Source: Sulfurimonas sp. (GTDB taxonomy: Bacteria; Campylobacterota; Campylobacteria; Campylobacterales; Sulfurimonadaceae). From it: 64,000 nucleotides of DNA. The position numbers and the translations under genes are program-made. Shown in pieces: positions 44,313 through 54,897 of this stretch. The notes beneath the pieces were generated by a model. It was not told the origin of the DNA and did no database searches. It saw nothing but the letters and a program-made list of their open reading frames with translations. Within the stretch, counting starts at the first letter, position 1. Each line of letters starts with the position of its first letter. The stretch lies in assembly GCF_028714975.1 (NCBI RefSeq), contig NZ_JAQTLH010000003.1, positions 182,735-246,734 of the forward strand. The letters run 5' to 3'.

Positions 44313-46529
44313 GTGAGCCAACAACTAGAAAACATTGAAAAAGTACTCGCTTCACACAAGCTTTCAAGCGATGATTATGCGCATATTAAGCAGATTTTAG
44401 GGCGTGAGCCGAATTTAGTAGAGATAGGCATTTTTTCTGCAATGTGGAGCGAACACTGTAGTTATAAATCTTCAAAAATTCACTTAAGCGGATTTCCGAC
44501 AAAAGCTCCATGGGTTATTCAAGGTCCGGGTGAAAATGCAGGTGTTATCGATATCGGGGACGGTTATGCTGCCGTGTTTAAGATGGAATCACACAATCAC
44601 CCAAGTTTTATAGAGCCTTATCAAGGTGCAGCAACGGGTGTCGGCGGAATTATGCGCGATGTTTTTACCATGGGGGCGCGTCCTATTGCAAACTTGAATG
44701 CTCTTAGATTTGGAAATGTTTTAAGCGATGATAAGATTTCAGCTCATCAAAGATATCTTGTTCGCGGCGTAGTAGCGGGAATCGGCGGTTACGGAAACTG
44801 TATGGGAGTTCCTACTATCGGCGGAGAGACAAGTTTTGACGAATGTTATAACGGAAATATTTTAGTAAATGCTTTTACTCTAGGTCTTGCAAAATCAGAT
44901 GAAATTTTTTACGGCAGAGCTGACGGTATAGGAAATCCTGTTATCTATGTCGGTGCGAAAACGGGACGGGATGGTTTAGGCGGAGCGGTTATGAGTTCGG
45001 ACAGCTTTACGGAGGAGAGTAAATCTCTTCGTCCGACTGTTCAAGTGGGTGACCCGTTTACTGAAAAACTTCTGCTTGAAGCTTGTTTAGAGCTTTTTAA
45101 AACTGACCATGTCGTTGGTATTCAAGATATGGGTGCTGCAGGGCTTACATCTTCATCTTTTGAAATGGCAGGAAGAAGCGGCAGCGGTATGATTATGCAC
45201 CTTGACCGTGTTCCTGCCCGCGAAGAGGGTATGACTCCGTATGATTTTATGCTCTCAGAATCTCAAGAGAGAATGCTTCTTTGTGCAAAAAAAGGCAGTG
45301 AAGCCGAAATTATTAAAATATTCCAAAAGTGGGATCTTGATGCTGCTGTTATCGGTGAAGTAACTGCAACCGGCAATATGGAACTTTTCTGGCACGGAGA
45401 CAAAGTAGCGGATGTTCCCGTAAATCCTGTTAGCGAAGAAGCGCCTGTGTTAAAACGCCCGATGGTTCGTCCTGCGTACTTAGATAAAATTGCAGATGTG
45501 ACCATCAATGATTTTCCTCGCGTCTCCAATCAAGAGGCATTTGAAAGATTGACAAAATCTATGGAAGTAGTCGATAAAGCGTGGATATATACTCAATATG
45601 ACTCAATGGTACAGACAAATACTATCAAAAAAGGCGGTATGTTAGACGCTTCCGTTATCCGTGTAAAAGAGAACGGCAAAGCGCTTGCAATGTCGGCTGA
45701 TTGTAATGTTCGCTACTGCTACATAGACCCAAAAGGCGGAGCGGCAGCAGCGGTAATCGAGAGCGGACGCAATGTTGCAATGAGTGGTGCTAGACCGCTT
45801 GCGATTACGGATTGTTTAAATTTCGGAAATCCTGAAAATCCTGAGGTTATGTGGCAGTTCGGCGAGAGTTGTTTGGGGATTAAAGAGGCTTGTGCGGCAC
45901 TTACGACTCCGGTAATCGGCGGAAATGTTTCACTTTATAACGAAACAAACGGTGTCTCTGTTTTTCCTACTCCATCAATCGCAACGGTCGGCGTAAACGA
46001 CGACGCACACAAAGTTTTGATGTCAAGTTTTCAAGAAGAGGGAAATGCTCTTTATCTCATAGGCGAAAGTAAGAGCGAATTTGGCGGATCACTTTACATG
46101 AAAGAGATTTGTGGAACCGTTGCCGGAAAACTTCCTGAGATTGACTATGAAAAAGAACTTTTCCTTTGGGATTTTGTAATAGAAGCAAACAAAAGAGGAT
46201 TGTTAAAGTGTGCAAAAGATGCAAGCAGCGGCGGTGTTGCGATTGCTTTAGCTAAAATGTCGGCCGTGAGCGGTCTTGGATGCAGCGTTAGAATGTTGGT
46301 TGATGATGAAAGAGATATCTTTTCTGAGACTATGAGTCGTGCTATCGTAGAAGTTAGACAAGAAAATTGTGCAGCTTTTGAAACAATGAGCGGCGGCGGT
46401 ATGATGTGTCAAAAAATCGGAACCGTAGGCGGAGATAAGATCAAAATCAACAATGTTGAGATGAGCATGAGTGAACTTCAAGATAACTACTTTAACACAT
46501 TTAAAAGAGTGATTGAGAGAGATATCTAA
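44313..46529 (+). CDS. purL: Phosphoribosylformylglycinamidine synthase subunit PurL
   Basis: This 738-residue protein is the small PurL form, which needs PurQ and PurS partners (not in the window). It has GPGENAGVIDIGDGYAAVFKMESHNHPSFIEPYQGAATGVGG in the ATP-binding part, DMGAAGLTSSSFEMA near residue 272 and the second half GGNVSLYNETNG. It makes FGAM in purine synthesis. Translation starts at GTG, with AGGA nine bases upstream. Confidence 0.96.
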   Translation: MSQQLENIEKVLASHKLSSDDYAHIKQILGREPNLVEIGIFSAMWSEHCSYKSSKIHLSGFPTKAPWVIQGPGENAGVIDIGDGYAAVFKMESHNHPSFIEPYQGAATGVGGIMRDVFTMGARPIANLNALRFGNVLSDDKISAHQRYLVRGVVAGIGGYGNCMGVPTIGGETSFDECYNGNILVNAFTLGLAKSDEIFYGRADGIGNPVIYVGAKTGRDGLGGAVMSSDSFTEESKSLRPTVQVGDPFTEKLLLEACLELFKTDHVVGIQDMGAAGLTSSSFEMAGRSGSGMIMHLDRVPAREEGMTPYDFMLSESQERMLLCAKKGSEAEIIKIFQKWDLDAAVIGEVTATGNMELFWHGDKVADVPVNPVSEEAPVLKRPMVRPAYLDKIADVTINDFPRVSNQEAFERLTKSMEVVDKAWIYTQYDSMVQTNTIKKGGMLDASVIRVKENGKALAMSADCNVRYCYIDPKGGAAAAVIESGRNVAMSGARPLAITDCLNFGNPENPEVMWQFGESCLGIKEACAALTTPVIGGNVSLYNETNGVSVFPTPSIATVGVNDDAHKVLMSSFQEEGNALYLIGESKSEFGGSLYMKEICGTVAGKLPEIDYEKELFLWDFVIEANKRGLLKCAKDASSGGVAIALAKMSAVSGLGCSVRMLVDDERDIFSETMSRAIVEVRQENCAAFETMSGGGMMCQKIGTVGGDKIKINNVEMSMSELQDNYFNTFKRVIERDI

Positions 46530-46539
46530 TCAACTGATG

Positions 46540-46671
46540 TTACGCACTAAAACGAACGCGTCCGTTTTAGTGGCAGGGACAAAATGTCCCTTGCGACCCC
46601 ATAAAGCTACAAAAAACAAGTTTTTCGAGATTTACAGTATATTTTACGAATTTTTTTGCAAAAGTGCGTAA
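46540..46671. repeat. Structured intergenic element with terminal inverted repeats
   Basis: TTACGCACT (46540-46548) is inverted at 46663-46671. Inside are hairpins CACTAAAACG/CGTTTTAGTG (46545-46572) and GGGACA-AAA-TGTCCC (46576-46590). It fills the gap between the convergent purL and MOSC genes and could serve as a terminator or be a small mobile remnant. There is no supported ORF. Confidence 0.7.
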
Positions 46672-46673
46672 GG

Positions 46674-47369
46674 TCAGTAATCCACTTTCATATACTCAAG
46701 TGAAAAATCTCCTGAGATTCTCTTCTCAATGCTTGTTTTATAAGACGGTGCGATTGATGAAATATTTGCTATTTTTTCTAAAAGTTCTCTATATTTACTT
46801 GGATTTGCAAAAGCCCTGTTTGCGTCCAAGATAGACACTTTTGCTTCATCGTGCAAAAGAACTTCTACTTTATCACCCGCTTCTATAAAACCCTCTTCAA
46901 GAACTCGGTAGTACCATCCTGTTAAACCGCTTGTGTAAATTTCATTTGTAAACTTTTTATTGTTCCATCTTTTTGAGATTTTCCAGCAAGGTTTTCTAGG
47001 CTGAGAAACTTGTAAGACGGCAGAGCCTATCTTATGGATATCGCCTAAGCAGACACTACTCTCATGCGATCCCGAGATAGTAAGATTTTCCGCCAGTGCG
47101 CCAAAAGGAATGGTTTTTAAACCTAAAAATTTTGCCCAACTCTCATAATTTTCATAACTGTTTGCAAAAATCGCTTTTTCTTCTCCGCCGTGATGAACTC
47201 TATCGGCTACTTCATCACCGATAAAACCAACTTTGCCAGCCCAAACTTGCGTATCGACAATCTCTTTAAACGAGCCGCTTTCCCACTGCTTATCCAAAAA
47301 ATCTTTTGAATCTTTATCGCCGTAAGATTTTACTTTGCCTATTTGAATAGAAACTATTTTGCCGCTCAT
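46674..47369 (-). CDS. MOSC domain protein (YiiM-like)
   Basis: This 231-residue protein has the MOSC domain: VGFIGDEVADRVHHGGEEKAIFANS near residue 48 and a Cys in QVSQPRKPCWKISKRW near 135 that is the likely molybdenum-cofactor ligand. YiiM and YuaD relatives reduce N-hydroxylated compounds or carry sulfur. It is the only molybdopterin-linked gene in the window and stands alone. RBS AAGGAT precedes its ATG. Confidence 0.85.
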   Translation of the reverse strand: MSGKIVSIQIGKVKSYGDKDSKDFLDKQWESGSFKEIVDTQVWAGKVGFIGDEVADRVHHGGEEKAIFANSYENYESWAKFLGLKTIPFGALAENLTISGSHESSVCLGDIHKIGSAVLQVSQPRKPCWKISKRWNNKKFTNEIYTSGLTGWYYRVLEEGFIEAGDKVEVLLHDEAKVSILDANRAFANPSKYRELLEKIANISSIAPSYKTSIEKRISGDFSLEYMKVDY

Positions 47370-47538
47370 GATTCATCCTTATAAAAAAGATATTTTAACA
47401 AAAAATTGAACTTTCTAAACAAACATAGATTGCTTCGTTGCTTTTCTTCTTTCAATAATCGTCAATTTAAAAAATTTTGAGTACAATACGCGAGATATTT
47501 TTTTTCATATAATTTTAAGTTAAGGCTTTTTCGCAGTT

Positions 47539-49500
47539 ATGAACAATAAAACAACATATACAAAAATAACCGCTAAAATAATGCTCCTGACACTTATTTT
47601 TACTTTAATATGTGCTTTTGTATACGGAGAGTATATGAAAAAAAACGCTATATCCAGCCTTGCACATGTAGATGCCAAAAAAACAAGTATGTTGGTTTTT
47701 GAAAGTTTATACTCCGCTATGCAAAAAGGGTGGAACAAAGAGGATTTAAAAGAGATTATTATTAGATTAAACCGCGTAGATCCGTCTATGAAAGTTGATG
47801 TTTACAGAACAGATGCGGTATCTGAAATTTTCGGTGTTATAGAAAAAGATAAGCAAGCAATCGGCAAAAATGAAGATATACGAAAAGCTATGAGAGGTGA
47901 AGAGGTATTAAATATATCTAATTCTAATTTTATAAAGTACTACTATCCGGTTGTAGCAAAACAGGATTGTCTTAAATGTCATATAAATGCAAAAGCGGGT
48001 GAAGTGCTGGGCATTATAGATATATCGTACCCTGTAGATAATTTAAAAATATCGCTAGACGAGATGATAAACTTTTTTATAATATTTATCACTATATTTT
48101 CATTTGTAATTTTTATAGCAATTTTTATTGAATTTAACCAGTATATTATCAAGCCGATTAAAAACTTTTCAAATGTTATTCAAAGCATAACAAAATCGCA
48201 TGATATGAAAAAAAGAGTAGAAGTTGAAGACAACATAGAGGAGATAGACTCCATAAAAGATGTTTTTAATACTATGCTTGACTCAATTGAGCATCAATTT
48301 TATTATGACGGCTTAACGGGCTTGGAAAATAGAAGAAGATTGACTGAAAAGTTAGAAGAAAAGAAGAATTCATTTTTGATGATTATAAATATAGACTCTT
48401 TTCAAGAGATAAACGATCTATACGGAAATGAAGCCGGTGATACAATATTGAAAGATTTTGCCGGATTTTTAAAAGAAAATATGTTTGGCGGCAATGCTTT
48501 GTACAGACTTCATTCGGACGAGTTTTCATATCTATGCGACAAGGGGATGGATATAGAAGAGTTCAAAATATTTGCTTCAATGTTAAGCGAAAAAATTTCA
48601 CATAAAAATTTTAAGATTGACGGCAATAACGAAGTAAGCTTAAGTGCAACATTCGGTATCTCTTACGGATATGAAACACTGCTGGAAAATGCGGATATAG
48701 CCTTAAAAATTGCAAAGAAGAACAAAAAAGACTTTTTGGTATATGATGAAACTATGCATATGGTAAAGGAGTATGAAAAAAACTTTGAATGGACTAAGCG
48801 ATTAAAAAAAGCAATAGAAGAAGATAAAATTGTTCCGCTGTTTCAGCCCATAGTAGATTGCAAAACGCAAGAGATTATAAAATATGAAGCATTAATTAGA
48901 ATGGTTGATGCTAACGGGTCGTATATAGCGCCTATTCATTTTTTAGAACTTGCTAAGAAAAACAAACTTTATCACCAACTTACAAAAATAATGATTGAAA
49001 AAACATTTCAAAAATTTCAAAATCTACCCTACTCTGTATCAATCAATATCTCCGTTGAAGATATTTTAAACAAAGATGTAAATAAATTTATTATGGACAA
49101 GCTAAAAGAGAGCTCAATCGGCGAAAAAATAGTGTTTGAGATAATAGAATCCGAAGGCATAGAAAATTTTGACCAAGTTTTAGAATTTATAAACAGTGTT
49201 AAAAAATATGGAGTAAGAATATCTATAGATGATTTTGGAACGGGATACTCCAACTTTGATTATCTTATGAAATTGAAAGTAGATTATATAAAGATAGACG
49301 GCTCAATGATAAAGAGTGTAGATACGGACAATAATTCTCAAATGATTACCAAAACAATCGTAAATTTTGCTAAAAATATGGAAATTAAAACAATAGCAGA
49401 GTTTGTACACTCTAAAAACGTTTTTATGAAAGTTCAAGAACTTGAAGTCGATCTTTCACAGGGTTACTATTTTGGAGAACCTACCGATAATATCACTTAA
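47539..49500 (+). CDS. Membrane receptor with haem-type CxxCH, HAMP, degenerate GGDEF and EAL domains
   Basis: This 653-residue protein has a first membrane helix (13-31), a periplasmic Tll0287-like (DUF3365) domain with a c-type haem site CLKCH at 144-148, a second helix (176-199) and HAMP (200-250). A GGDEF domain (255-405) follows, its active-site loop reading HSDEF at 325-329, and then an EAL domain (430-650) with EALIR at 450-454 and DDFGTGYS at 564-571. The EAL residues suggest active cyclic di-GMP phosphodiesterase, while cyclase activity is unlikely. The haem may sense redox state, nitric oxide or oxygen. Confidence 0.85.
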   Translation: MNNKTTYTKITAKIMLLTLIFTLICAFVYGEYMKKNAISSLAHVDAKKTSMLVFESLYSAMQKGWNKEDLKEIIIRLNRVDPSMKVDVYRTDAVSEIFGVIEKDKQAIGKNEDIRKAMRGEEVLNISNSNFIKYYYPVVAKQDCLKCHINAKAGEVLGIIDISYPVDNLKISLDEMINFFIIFITIFSFVIFIAIFIEFNQYIIKPIKNFSNVIQSITKSHDMKKRVEVEDNIEEIDSIKDVFNTMLDSIEHQFYYDGLTGLENRRRLTEKLEEKKNSFLMIINIDSFQEINDLYGNEAGDTILKDFAGFLKENMFGGNALYRLHSDEFSYLCDKGMDIEEFKIFASMLSEKISHKNFKIDGNNEVSLSATFGISYGYETLLENADIALKIAKKNKKDFLVYDETMHMVKEYEKNFEWTKRLKKAIEEDKIVPLFQPIVDCKTQEIIKYEALIRMVDANGSYIAPIHFLELAKKNKLYHQLTKIMIEKTFQKFQNLPYSVSINISVEDILNKDVNKFIMDKLKESSIGEKIVFEIIESEGIENFDQVLEFINSVKKYGVRISIDDFGTGYSNFDYLMKLKVDYIKIDGSMIKSVDTDNNSQMITKTIVNFAKNMEIKTIAEFVHSKNVFMKVQELEVDLSQGYYFGEPTDNIT

Positions 49501-49530
49501 ACAAACCTACAAGTAATATTAGGGAGCCAT

Positions 49531-50418
49531 ATGCAATTTCATCGTGTCCATATTGAAGTTACAAATATTTGTGGACTTGCGTGTAGTTTCTGCCCGCCAA
49601 AAATAAACTCATCCAAAACAATGTCACTCCCGTTTTTTGAAGAGACCTTAAAACAGCTTCGCCCATATACAAAAACTCTCGCTTTTCATGTGATGGGCGA
49701 CCCTTTAACACTCTCAAACCTAGAAGAGTATCTTGACATTTCCCAAAAATACGGGTTTGAAGTAGAACTAACGACAAGCGGCTACTATCTTGGCAAAACT
49801 AAACTCCAAACACTATTTCATGAGGCAGTCCGCCAACTAAATATCTCCCTAAACAGTTACAACAAAAACAGCCTAAATATGACATTTGACGAGTATATTA
49901 ACTCTGTTTTGAATGTCTGCTTAGAAAAAGTGCAACATTACCCAAAACCGTTTATAAATCTGCGTCTTTGGAATCTTGACGATATTTGCAGTGAAGCCGA
50001 GTATAACAAGCTCTTATTTGAGAGACTAAGCTCTTTTTTTGACACTCCCATAGATACCGAAGAAATTTATAAAGATAAAATCAAATCAATTCGCCTTGCG
50101 CAAAAAGTGCTGTTACATTTTGATAGCTATTTTGAGTGGCCCTCACTCAATTCTACCCATGAGAGCGACGGAACTTGTTACGGCTTGAAATCGCACATCG
50201 GCATACTTGCAAACGGAACAGTCGTGCCGTGCTGCCTAGACGGCGACGGAATTATAGCTCTTGGCAATCTAAATAATACCCCGCTTAAAGATATACTAAA
50301 CTCAAAAAGAGCGATAGATATGATTGATGGTTTTAAAGATGCAAAAGCCGTTGAAGAGCTTTGCAAAAAATGCAGTTATAAAGATAGGTTTTCAAGAACA
50401 ACGCCAAATCAGCTATAA
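49531..50418 (+). CDS. Radical SAM/SPASM protein of unknown substrate
   Basis: This 295-residue protein has the radical SAM cluster motif ICGLACSFCPP (CxxxCxxC) at the N-terminus and a SPASM-type C-terminus with GILANGTVVPCCLDGDG and CKKCSY, which would hold one or two auxiliary iron-sulfur clusters. SPASM enzymes often mature peptides, but no precursor peptide gene is seen next to it. It starts after AGGGAG and lies 30 bases after the receptor gene and 6 bases before uvrB. Confidence 0.8.
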   Translation: MQFHRVHIEVTNICGLACSFCPPKINSSKTMSLPFFEETLKQLRPYTKTLAFHVMGDPLTLSNLEEYLDISQKYGFEVELTTSGYYLGKTKLQTLFHEAVRQLNISLNSYNKNSLNMTFDEYINSVLNVCLEKVQHYPKPFINLRLWNLDDICSEAEYNKLLFERLSSFFDTPIDTEEIYKDKIKSIRLAQKVLLHFDSYFEWPSLNSTHESDGTCYGLKSHIGILANGTVVPCCLDGDGIIALGNLNNTPLKDILNSKRAIDMIDGFKDAKAVEELCKKCSYKDRFSRTTPNQL

Positions 50419-50424
50419 TTTCAA

Positions 50425-52398
50425 ATGTCAAAATTTAAAGTAATATCAGATTATCAACCTGCAGGTGACCAACCGACAGCCATAAAAACATTAAGTGATT
50501 CCATTCTAAAAGGTAACCGTTATCAAGCCCTAGAAGGAGTAACCGGAAGCGGTAAAACACACACTATGGCACGAGTTATAGAAAAAGTGCAGATGCCGAC
50601 CATAATAATGACTCACAACAAAACTTTGGCTGCTCAGCTTTACAGCGAATTTCGTCAATTTTTTCCAAACAACCATGTTGAGTATTTCGTCTCCTATTAC
50701 GACTACTATCAGCCTGAAGCTTACATACCCCGTCAAGACCTGTTTATAGAAAAAGACAGCGCTATAAATGATGAGTTAGAACGAATGAGGCTCTCATCTA
50801 CCGCAAATCTTTTAAGCTATGATGATGTTATAGTAATAGCTTCCGTCTCCGCAAACTACGGCTTGGGTGACCCTGAAGAGTATGAAAATATGGTTCAATC
50901 CATCGCCGTCGGAGACACGATAGCTCAAAAAAAACTTCTGCTTCGTCTTGTAGAGATGGGTTATGCGCGCAACGACACATACTTCGACAGTGGGCATATT
51001 CGTGTGAACGGTGAGAGTTTAGATATTTATCCGCCATACTTTGAACAAGAAGCTATCCGTATAGAATTTTTTGGAGATGAGATAGAAGCTATATATACTT
51101 TTGATATCATTGACAACAAACGGCTTGAAGATCATAAAAAATTTACTATTTATGCAACTTCGCAATTCAGCGTAAGCCAAGAGAAGATGGCAGTTGCCAT
51201 AAAGCGCATAGAAGAGGAGCTTGATGAGAGACTTGCATACTTTCAAAAAGAGGGAAAACTTGTCGAGTATCAGCGTCTTAAACAGAGAGTCGAGTTTGAT
51301 TTGGAGATGCTGCAAACTACCGGAATGTGCAAAGGAGTTGAGAACTACTCAAGACTATTAACCGACAAAAAAATCGGTGAAGCCCCGTATACGCTGCTTG
51401 ACTACTTTGAACTTCATCATAAAGATTATCTTGTCATTGTGGACGAATCACATGTTTCGCTTCCGCAATACCGCGGAATGTATGCAGGAGATCGTGCTAG
51501 AAAAGAGGTTTTAGTCGAGTATGGATTTCGTCTTCCAAGCGCACTCGACAACCGCCCTCTTATGATAGATGAGTATATAAACAAAGCTCCGCACTATCTT
51601 TTTGTTTCTGCTACACCGTCAAAATATGAGCTTGAACTCTCTGCCGTAACAGCTAAACAAATTATCCGCCCTACCGGACTTCTCGACCCTGTTTTAGAGA
51701 TAAAACCCTCTACAAATCAAGTTGAAGATATACATGACGAGATAAAAAAAGTTATTGTAAAAAATGAGCGGGTTCTTATCACGGTACTAACAAAAAAAAT
51801 GGCAGAAGCTCTTACAAAATACCTAGCGGATTTGGGGATAAAAGTAGAGTATATGCACTCAGACATCGACACTATACAGAGAAATCAGATTATCCGCTCA
51901 CTTCGCCAAGGCGAGTTTGATGTTTTAATTGGCATAAATCTTCTTCGTGAGGGGCTAGACTTGCCCGAAGTTAGTCTTGTAGCCATTTTAGATGCGGATA
52001 AAGAGGGTTTTTTAAGAAGTGAGACTGCTCTTATTCAGACAATAGGAAGAGGTGCGAGAAATTCAAACGGCAGAGTAATTTTGTATGCAAACAAGATTAC
52101 AGGCTCTATGCAAAGGGCGATTGATACGACTACCGCCAGAAGAGGGATGCAAGAGGAGTATAACAAAGCTCACAACATTATACCGACCACCACCATCCGT
52201 AAACTTGATGAAAATTTAAAAGTTGAGGATTATGGAGCTATTTACCAAAAACATAAAAAAATGGATAAAATACCGGCTTCAGAGAGAAAAGCGATAATAA
52301 CGCAGCTCTCACTTAAAATGAAAGAGGCAGCTCGCGAACTCAACTTTGAAGAAGCGGCTCGTCTTCGCGATGAAATAGCAAAATATAAAAAACTCTAG
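50425..52398 (+). CDS. uvrB: Excinuclease ABC subunit B
   Basis: This 657-residue protein has the Walker A motif GVTGSGKT at 38-45, the beta-hairpin [13 protein letters not shown] that opens damaged DNA, DEAD-box-like [12 protein letters not shown], helicase motifs V and VI ([24 protein letters not shown]) and the C-terminal UVR motif ([17 protein letters not shown]). It verifies lesions with UvrA and loads UvrC. Length and motifs are normal. Confidence 0.97.
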   Translation: MSKFKVISDYQPAGDQPTAIKTLSDSILKGNRYQALEGVTGSGKTHTMARVIEKVQMPTIIMTHNKTLAAQLYSEFRQFFPNNHVEYFVSYYDYYQPEAYIPRQDLFIEKDSAINDELERMRLSSTANLLSYDDVIVIASVSANYGLGDPEEYENMVQSIAVGDTIAQKKLLLRLVEMGYARNDTYFDSGHIRVNGESLDIYPPYFEQEAIRIEFFGDEIEAIYTFDIIDNKRLEDHKKFTIYATSQFSVSQEKMAVAIKRIEEELDERLAYFQKEGKLVEYQRLKQRVEFDLEMLQTTGMCKGVENYSRLLTDKKIGEAPYTLLDYFELHHKDYLVIVDESHVSLPQYRGMYAGDRARKEVLVEYGFRLPSALDNRPLMIDEYINKAPHYLFVSATPSKYELELSAVTAKQIIRPTGLLDPVLEIKPSTNQVEDIHDEIKKVIVKNERVLITVLTKKMAEALTKYLADLGIKVEYMHSDIDTIQRNQIIRSLRQGEFDVLIGINLLREGLDLPEVSLVAILDADKEGFLRSETALIQTIGRGARNSNGRVILYANKITGSMQRAIDTTTARRGMQEEYNKAHNIIPTTTIRKLDENLKVEDYGAIYQKHKKMDKIPASERKAIITQLSLKMKEAARELNFEEAARLRDEIAKYKKL

Positions 52399-52402
52399 AG
52401 TC

Positions 52403-52458
52403 TCGCAAAGTGTGAAGCTTTAGTGACTGAATAAAATCCGGATTAGTTCAGATTTTAT
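52403..52458. repeat. Possible diverged copy D of structured repeat family 2; terminator-like
   Basis: A TCGCA/TGTGA stem (52403-52415) is followed by AGCTTTAGTG, the start of the family core, and by the hairpin ATAAAATC/GATTTTAT (52431-52458). The order matches copies A-C, but the rest of the core is absent. It begins directly after the uvrB stop and may end its transcript. Confidence 0.5.
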
Positions 52459-52481
52459 GAGATTAAATAATAGGACAAAAT

Positions 52482-53048
52482 ATGGAAGATACTTTTAGCA
52501 ATTTAGCGACTTACGGATATATAGGACTTTTTCTCTACTCACTCGGCGGCGGATTTGTAGCGATAGTAGCTGCAGGCGTTCTCTCTTACATGGGTAAAAT
52601 GGATTTGGGATTATCGATTTTCATAGCTTTTGCGGCAAATGCAATGGGTAGTTTTTTACTTTTTTATATGGCAAGATATCAAAAAAGCATGATGATGGAC
52701 GGACTGCGTGAGCATAGAAGAAAACTGGCACTTGCCCATATTTTACTCAAAAAAAATGATTCTTGGATTATAGTCGTTCAAAAATTTATCTACGGCATAA
52801 AAACTATCATTCCAATTACAATCGGGCTTACAAAATATGACTTTAAAAAGTTTGCATTTTTCAATATATTCGGAGCCGCTGCCTGGGCTTTGGTTTTTGG
52901 ATTTGGAAGCTACTATTCGGGAGGTTTTTTGGTAACGCTGGCAGAAGCAGTAAGTGATAGACCTTGGATAGCGCCTATCGTTTTAGTAGTGTTTGGCGGA
53001 ACTTTATGGCTATATATGACTCACGCCACAAAGAAAAAAGTTAAATAG
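52482..53048 (+). CDS. DedA-like (VTT domain) membrane protein
   Basis: This 188-residue protein has four to five membrane helices and the family segment GGGFVAIVAAGVLSYMGKMDL plus QKFIYGIKTIIPITIGLTKYDFKKF, typical of the DedA/SNARE-associated family. DedA proteins flip undecaprenyl phosphate or other lipids and protect the envelope. It is shorter than most DedA proteins at the N-terminus. AGGA precedes its ATG. Confidence 0.8.
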   Translation: MEDTFSNLATYGYIGLFLYSLGGGFVAIVAAGVLSYMGKMDLGLSIFIAFAANAMGSFLLFYMARYQKSMMMDGLREHRRKLALAHILLKKNDSWIIVVQKFIYGIKTIIPITIGLTKYDFKKFAFFNIFGAAAWALVFGFGSYYSGGFLVTLAEAVSDRPWIAPIVLVVFGGTLWLYMTHATKKKVK

Positions 53049-53055
53049 ACTTATT

Positions 53056-53106
53056 GCGTGACCTAGATCCTGAATCATACCCAAAGGGCACGCGAGTTCA
53101 GGATGA
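53056..53106. repeat. Mosaic repeat family 3 between the DedA gene and pckA
   Basis: GTGACCTAGATCCTGAATCA is the reverse complement of the 31-kb and 56-kb units (CCTGAACTTGATTCAGG type). It is interrupted by CCCAAAGGGCACGCG and resumes as GAGTTCAGGATGA. It fills the convergent gap. Confidence 0.7.
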
Positions 53107-53127
53107 GAGAAACTCAAGAATCTCATC

Positions 53128-54714
53128 CTACTCTTCTATTTTCGGTCCCGCAGCAGAGTAGTCAAACTCGCTGTCTTCTTTTTGATATTTCTTAAAGTTT
53201 TTTATAAACATAGCAGCCAAAGTATCTCTTGTTTTATCAAAAGCATCTTTATCGCTCCAAGCATTTCTTGGATTTAATATCTCAGGATTTATGTCGCCTA
53301 AAGTTTTAGGAACATGCAGTCTAAATGTTTTTGTAGTGTCAAACTCACTATTTTTAATACTTCCGTCTAGTATGGCATTTATACAAGCACGAGTATCTTT
53401 AATACTCATTCTCTTTCCAACTCCGTATTTTCCGCCTGTCCAGCCCGTGTTGACAAGATAAACATTTACACCGTATTTGTCAATTTTTTCGCCCAAAAGT
53501 TTTGCATAAACAGTCGGATGCAGAGGTAAAAAAGCCTCTCCAAAACATGAGCTAAATGTTGCAACAGGCTCAGTTATCCCTCTTTCGGTTCCTGCAACTT
53601 TTGCAGTATAACCGCTTAAGAAGTAGTACATTGCTTGTTCGCGAGTAAGTTTAGAGACAGGAGGAAGAACGCCGAAAGCGTCTGCTGTTAAAAAGATTAT
53701 ATTTTCAGGGTGACCCGCACTAAGAGACGGCTCGTGATTTTGTATATGCTCTATCGGGTAAGAGACGCGGGTGTTTTCAGTTTTGCTTCCATCTTTATAA
53801 TCTACTTCGCCGTCGCCGTGCAACACGACATTTTCAAGAAGAGCATTATCTTTTATAGCGCCGTATATCTCCGGCTCGCTCTCGCTGTCAAGGTTGATAA
53901 CCTTGGCGTAACATCCGCCCTCAAAGTTAAATACTCCATCATCATCCCAGCCATGCTCATCATCACCGATAAGTCTTCTATGCGGATCTGTTGAGAGAGT
54001 TGTTTTTCCTGTTCCGCTAAGCCCAAAGAAAAGTGCGGTATCGCCTTCTTTGCCGACATTTGCAGAGCAGTGCATAGAGAGTTTGCCCTCAAGCGGTAAC
54101 CAGTAGTTCATCATTGAAAAAATCCCTTTTTTCAACTCACCGCCGTACCATGTGCCGCCGATTATCGCTAAATTATTTTCAATATCAAAAAGTACGAACA
54201 CTTCAGAGTTTAGCCCATGCTCTTTCCATTTTTCATTGACGGCTTTGCAAGCATTTAAAACGGTAAACTGCGGTTTAAAACCCTCTAGTTCCGATTCTGT
54301 AGGGCGAATAAACATATTTTTCACAAAATGCGCTTGCCACGCTATTTCGGTAATAAAACGGATAGATTTCTTTGAAGTTTCACTCGCACCGCTGTAAACA
54401 TCCGTTACATACAAGTCTTTGCCTGAGAGTTGCTCTCTTGAAACATCCAAAAGTTCATTAAAAATTTCTTCACTGATTTTTTGATTTACATCGCCCCACG
54501 CAATATATTTGTTTGACGGATCGCGATCTACAAAATATTTATCTTTTGGGCTTCGACCCGTAAATATACCGGTATCTACGGCAGTAGCTCCTTTTTTTGT
54601 AAGAGCACACTCCCTTTTTTCTAATTCGTGTTCAATCAACTCGCCATAGCTAAGGTTATGATGAACCTTACCGATGTTCTTTAAACCAATATCTTCTAAC
54701 TCTTTTAAGTTCAT
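53128..54714 (-). CDS. pckA: Phosphoenolpyruvate carboxykinase (ATP)
   Basis: This protein (528 residues from the ATG at 54714) has [10 protein letters not shown] near residue 50, [13 protein letters not shown] near 200, the kinase P-loop [13 protein letters not shown] near 236 and [21 protein letters not shown] near 260. It decarboxylates oxaloacetate to PEP with ATP, at the branch between the reductive TCA cycle and gluconeogenesis. AAGGCAAG precedes 54714; the longer in-frame start at 54834 has no family match. Confidence 0.95.
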   Translation of the reverse strand: MNLKELEDIGLKNIGKVHHNLSYGELIEHELEKRECALTKKGATAVDTGIFTGRSPKDKYFVDRDPSNKYIAWGDVNQKISEEIFNELLDVSREQLSGKDLYVTDVYSGASETSKKSIRFITEIAWQAHFVKNMFIRPTESELEGFKPQFTVLNACKAVNEKWKEHGLNSEVFVLFDIENNLAIIGGTWYGGELKKGIFSMMNYWLPLEGKLSMHCSANVGKEGDTALFFGLSGTGKTTLSTDPHRRLIGDDEHGWDDDGVFNFEGGCYAKVINLDSESEPEIYGAIKDNALLENVVLHGDGEVDYKDGSKTENTRVSYPIEHIQNHEPSLSAGHPENIIFLTADAFGVLPPVSKLTREQAMYYFLSGYTAKVAGTERGITEPVATFSSCFGEAFLPLHPTVYAKLLGEKIDKYGVNVYLVNTGWTGGKYGVGKRMSIKDTRACINAILDGSIKNSEFDTTKTFRLHVPKTLGDINPEILNPRNAWSDKDAFDKTRDTLAAMFIKNFKKYQKEDSEFDYSAAGPKIEE

Positions 54715-54897
54715 AACTTGCCTTATGGTACTTTTTAAAATAATGGTGAAAGTATACACTTTATAAACATAAATTAAAAGTAAATATCTCTTATGAATTA
54801 AGATTTTTAACAACTTTTTCACGTAGAAAGACAAATCAACTTATTTGATGATTTTTAGAAGTATCCTTTAAGTATTTTTTGATAAAATTCCACTCTT

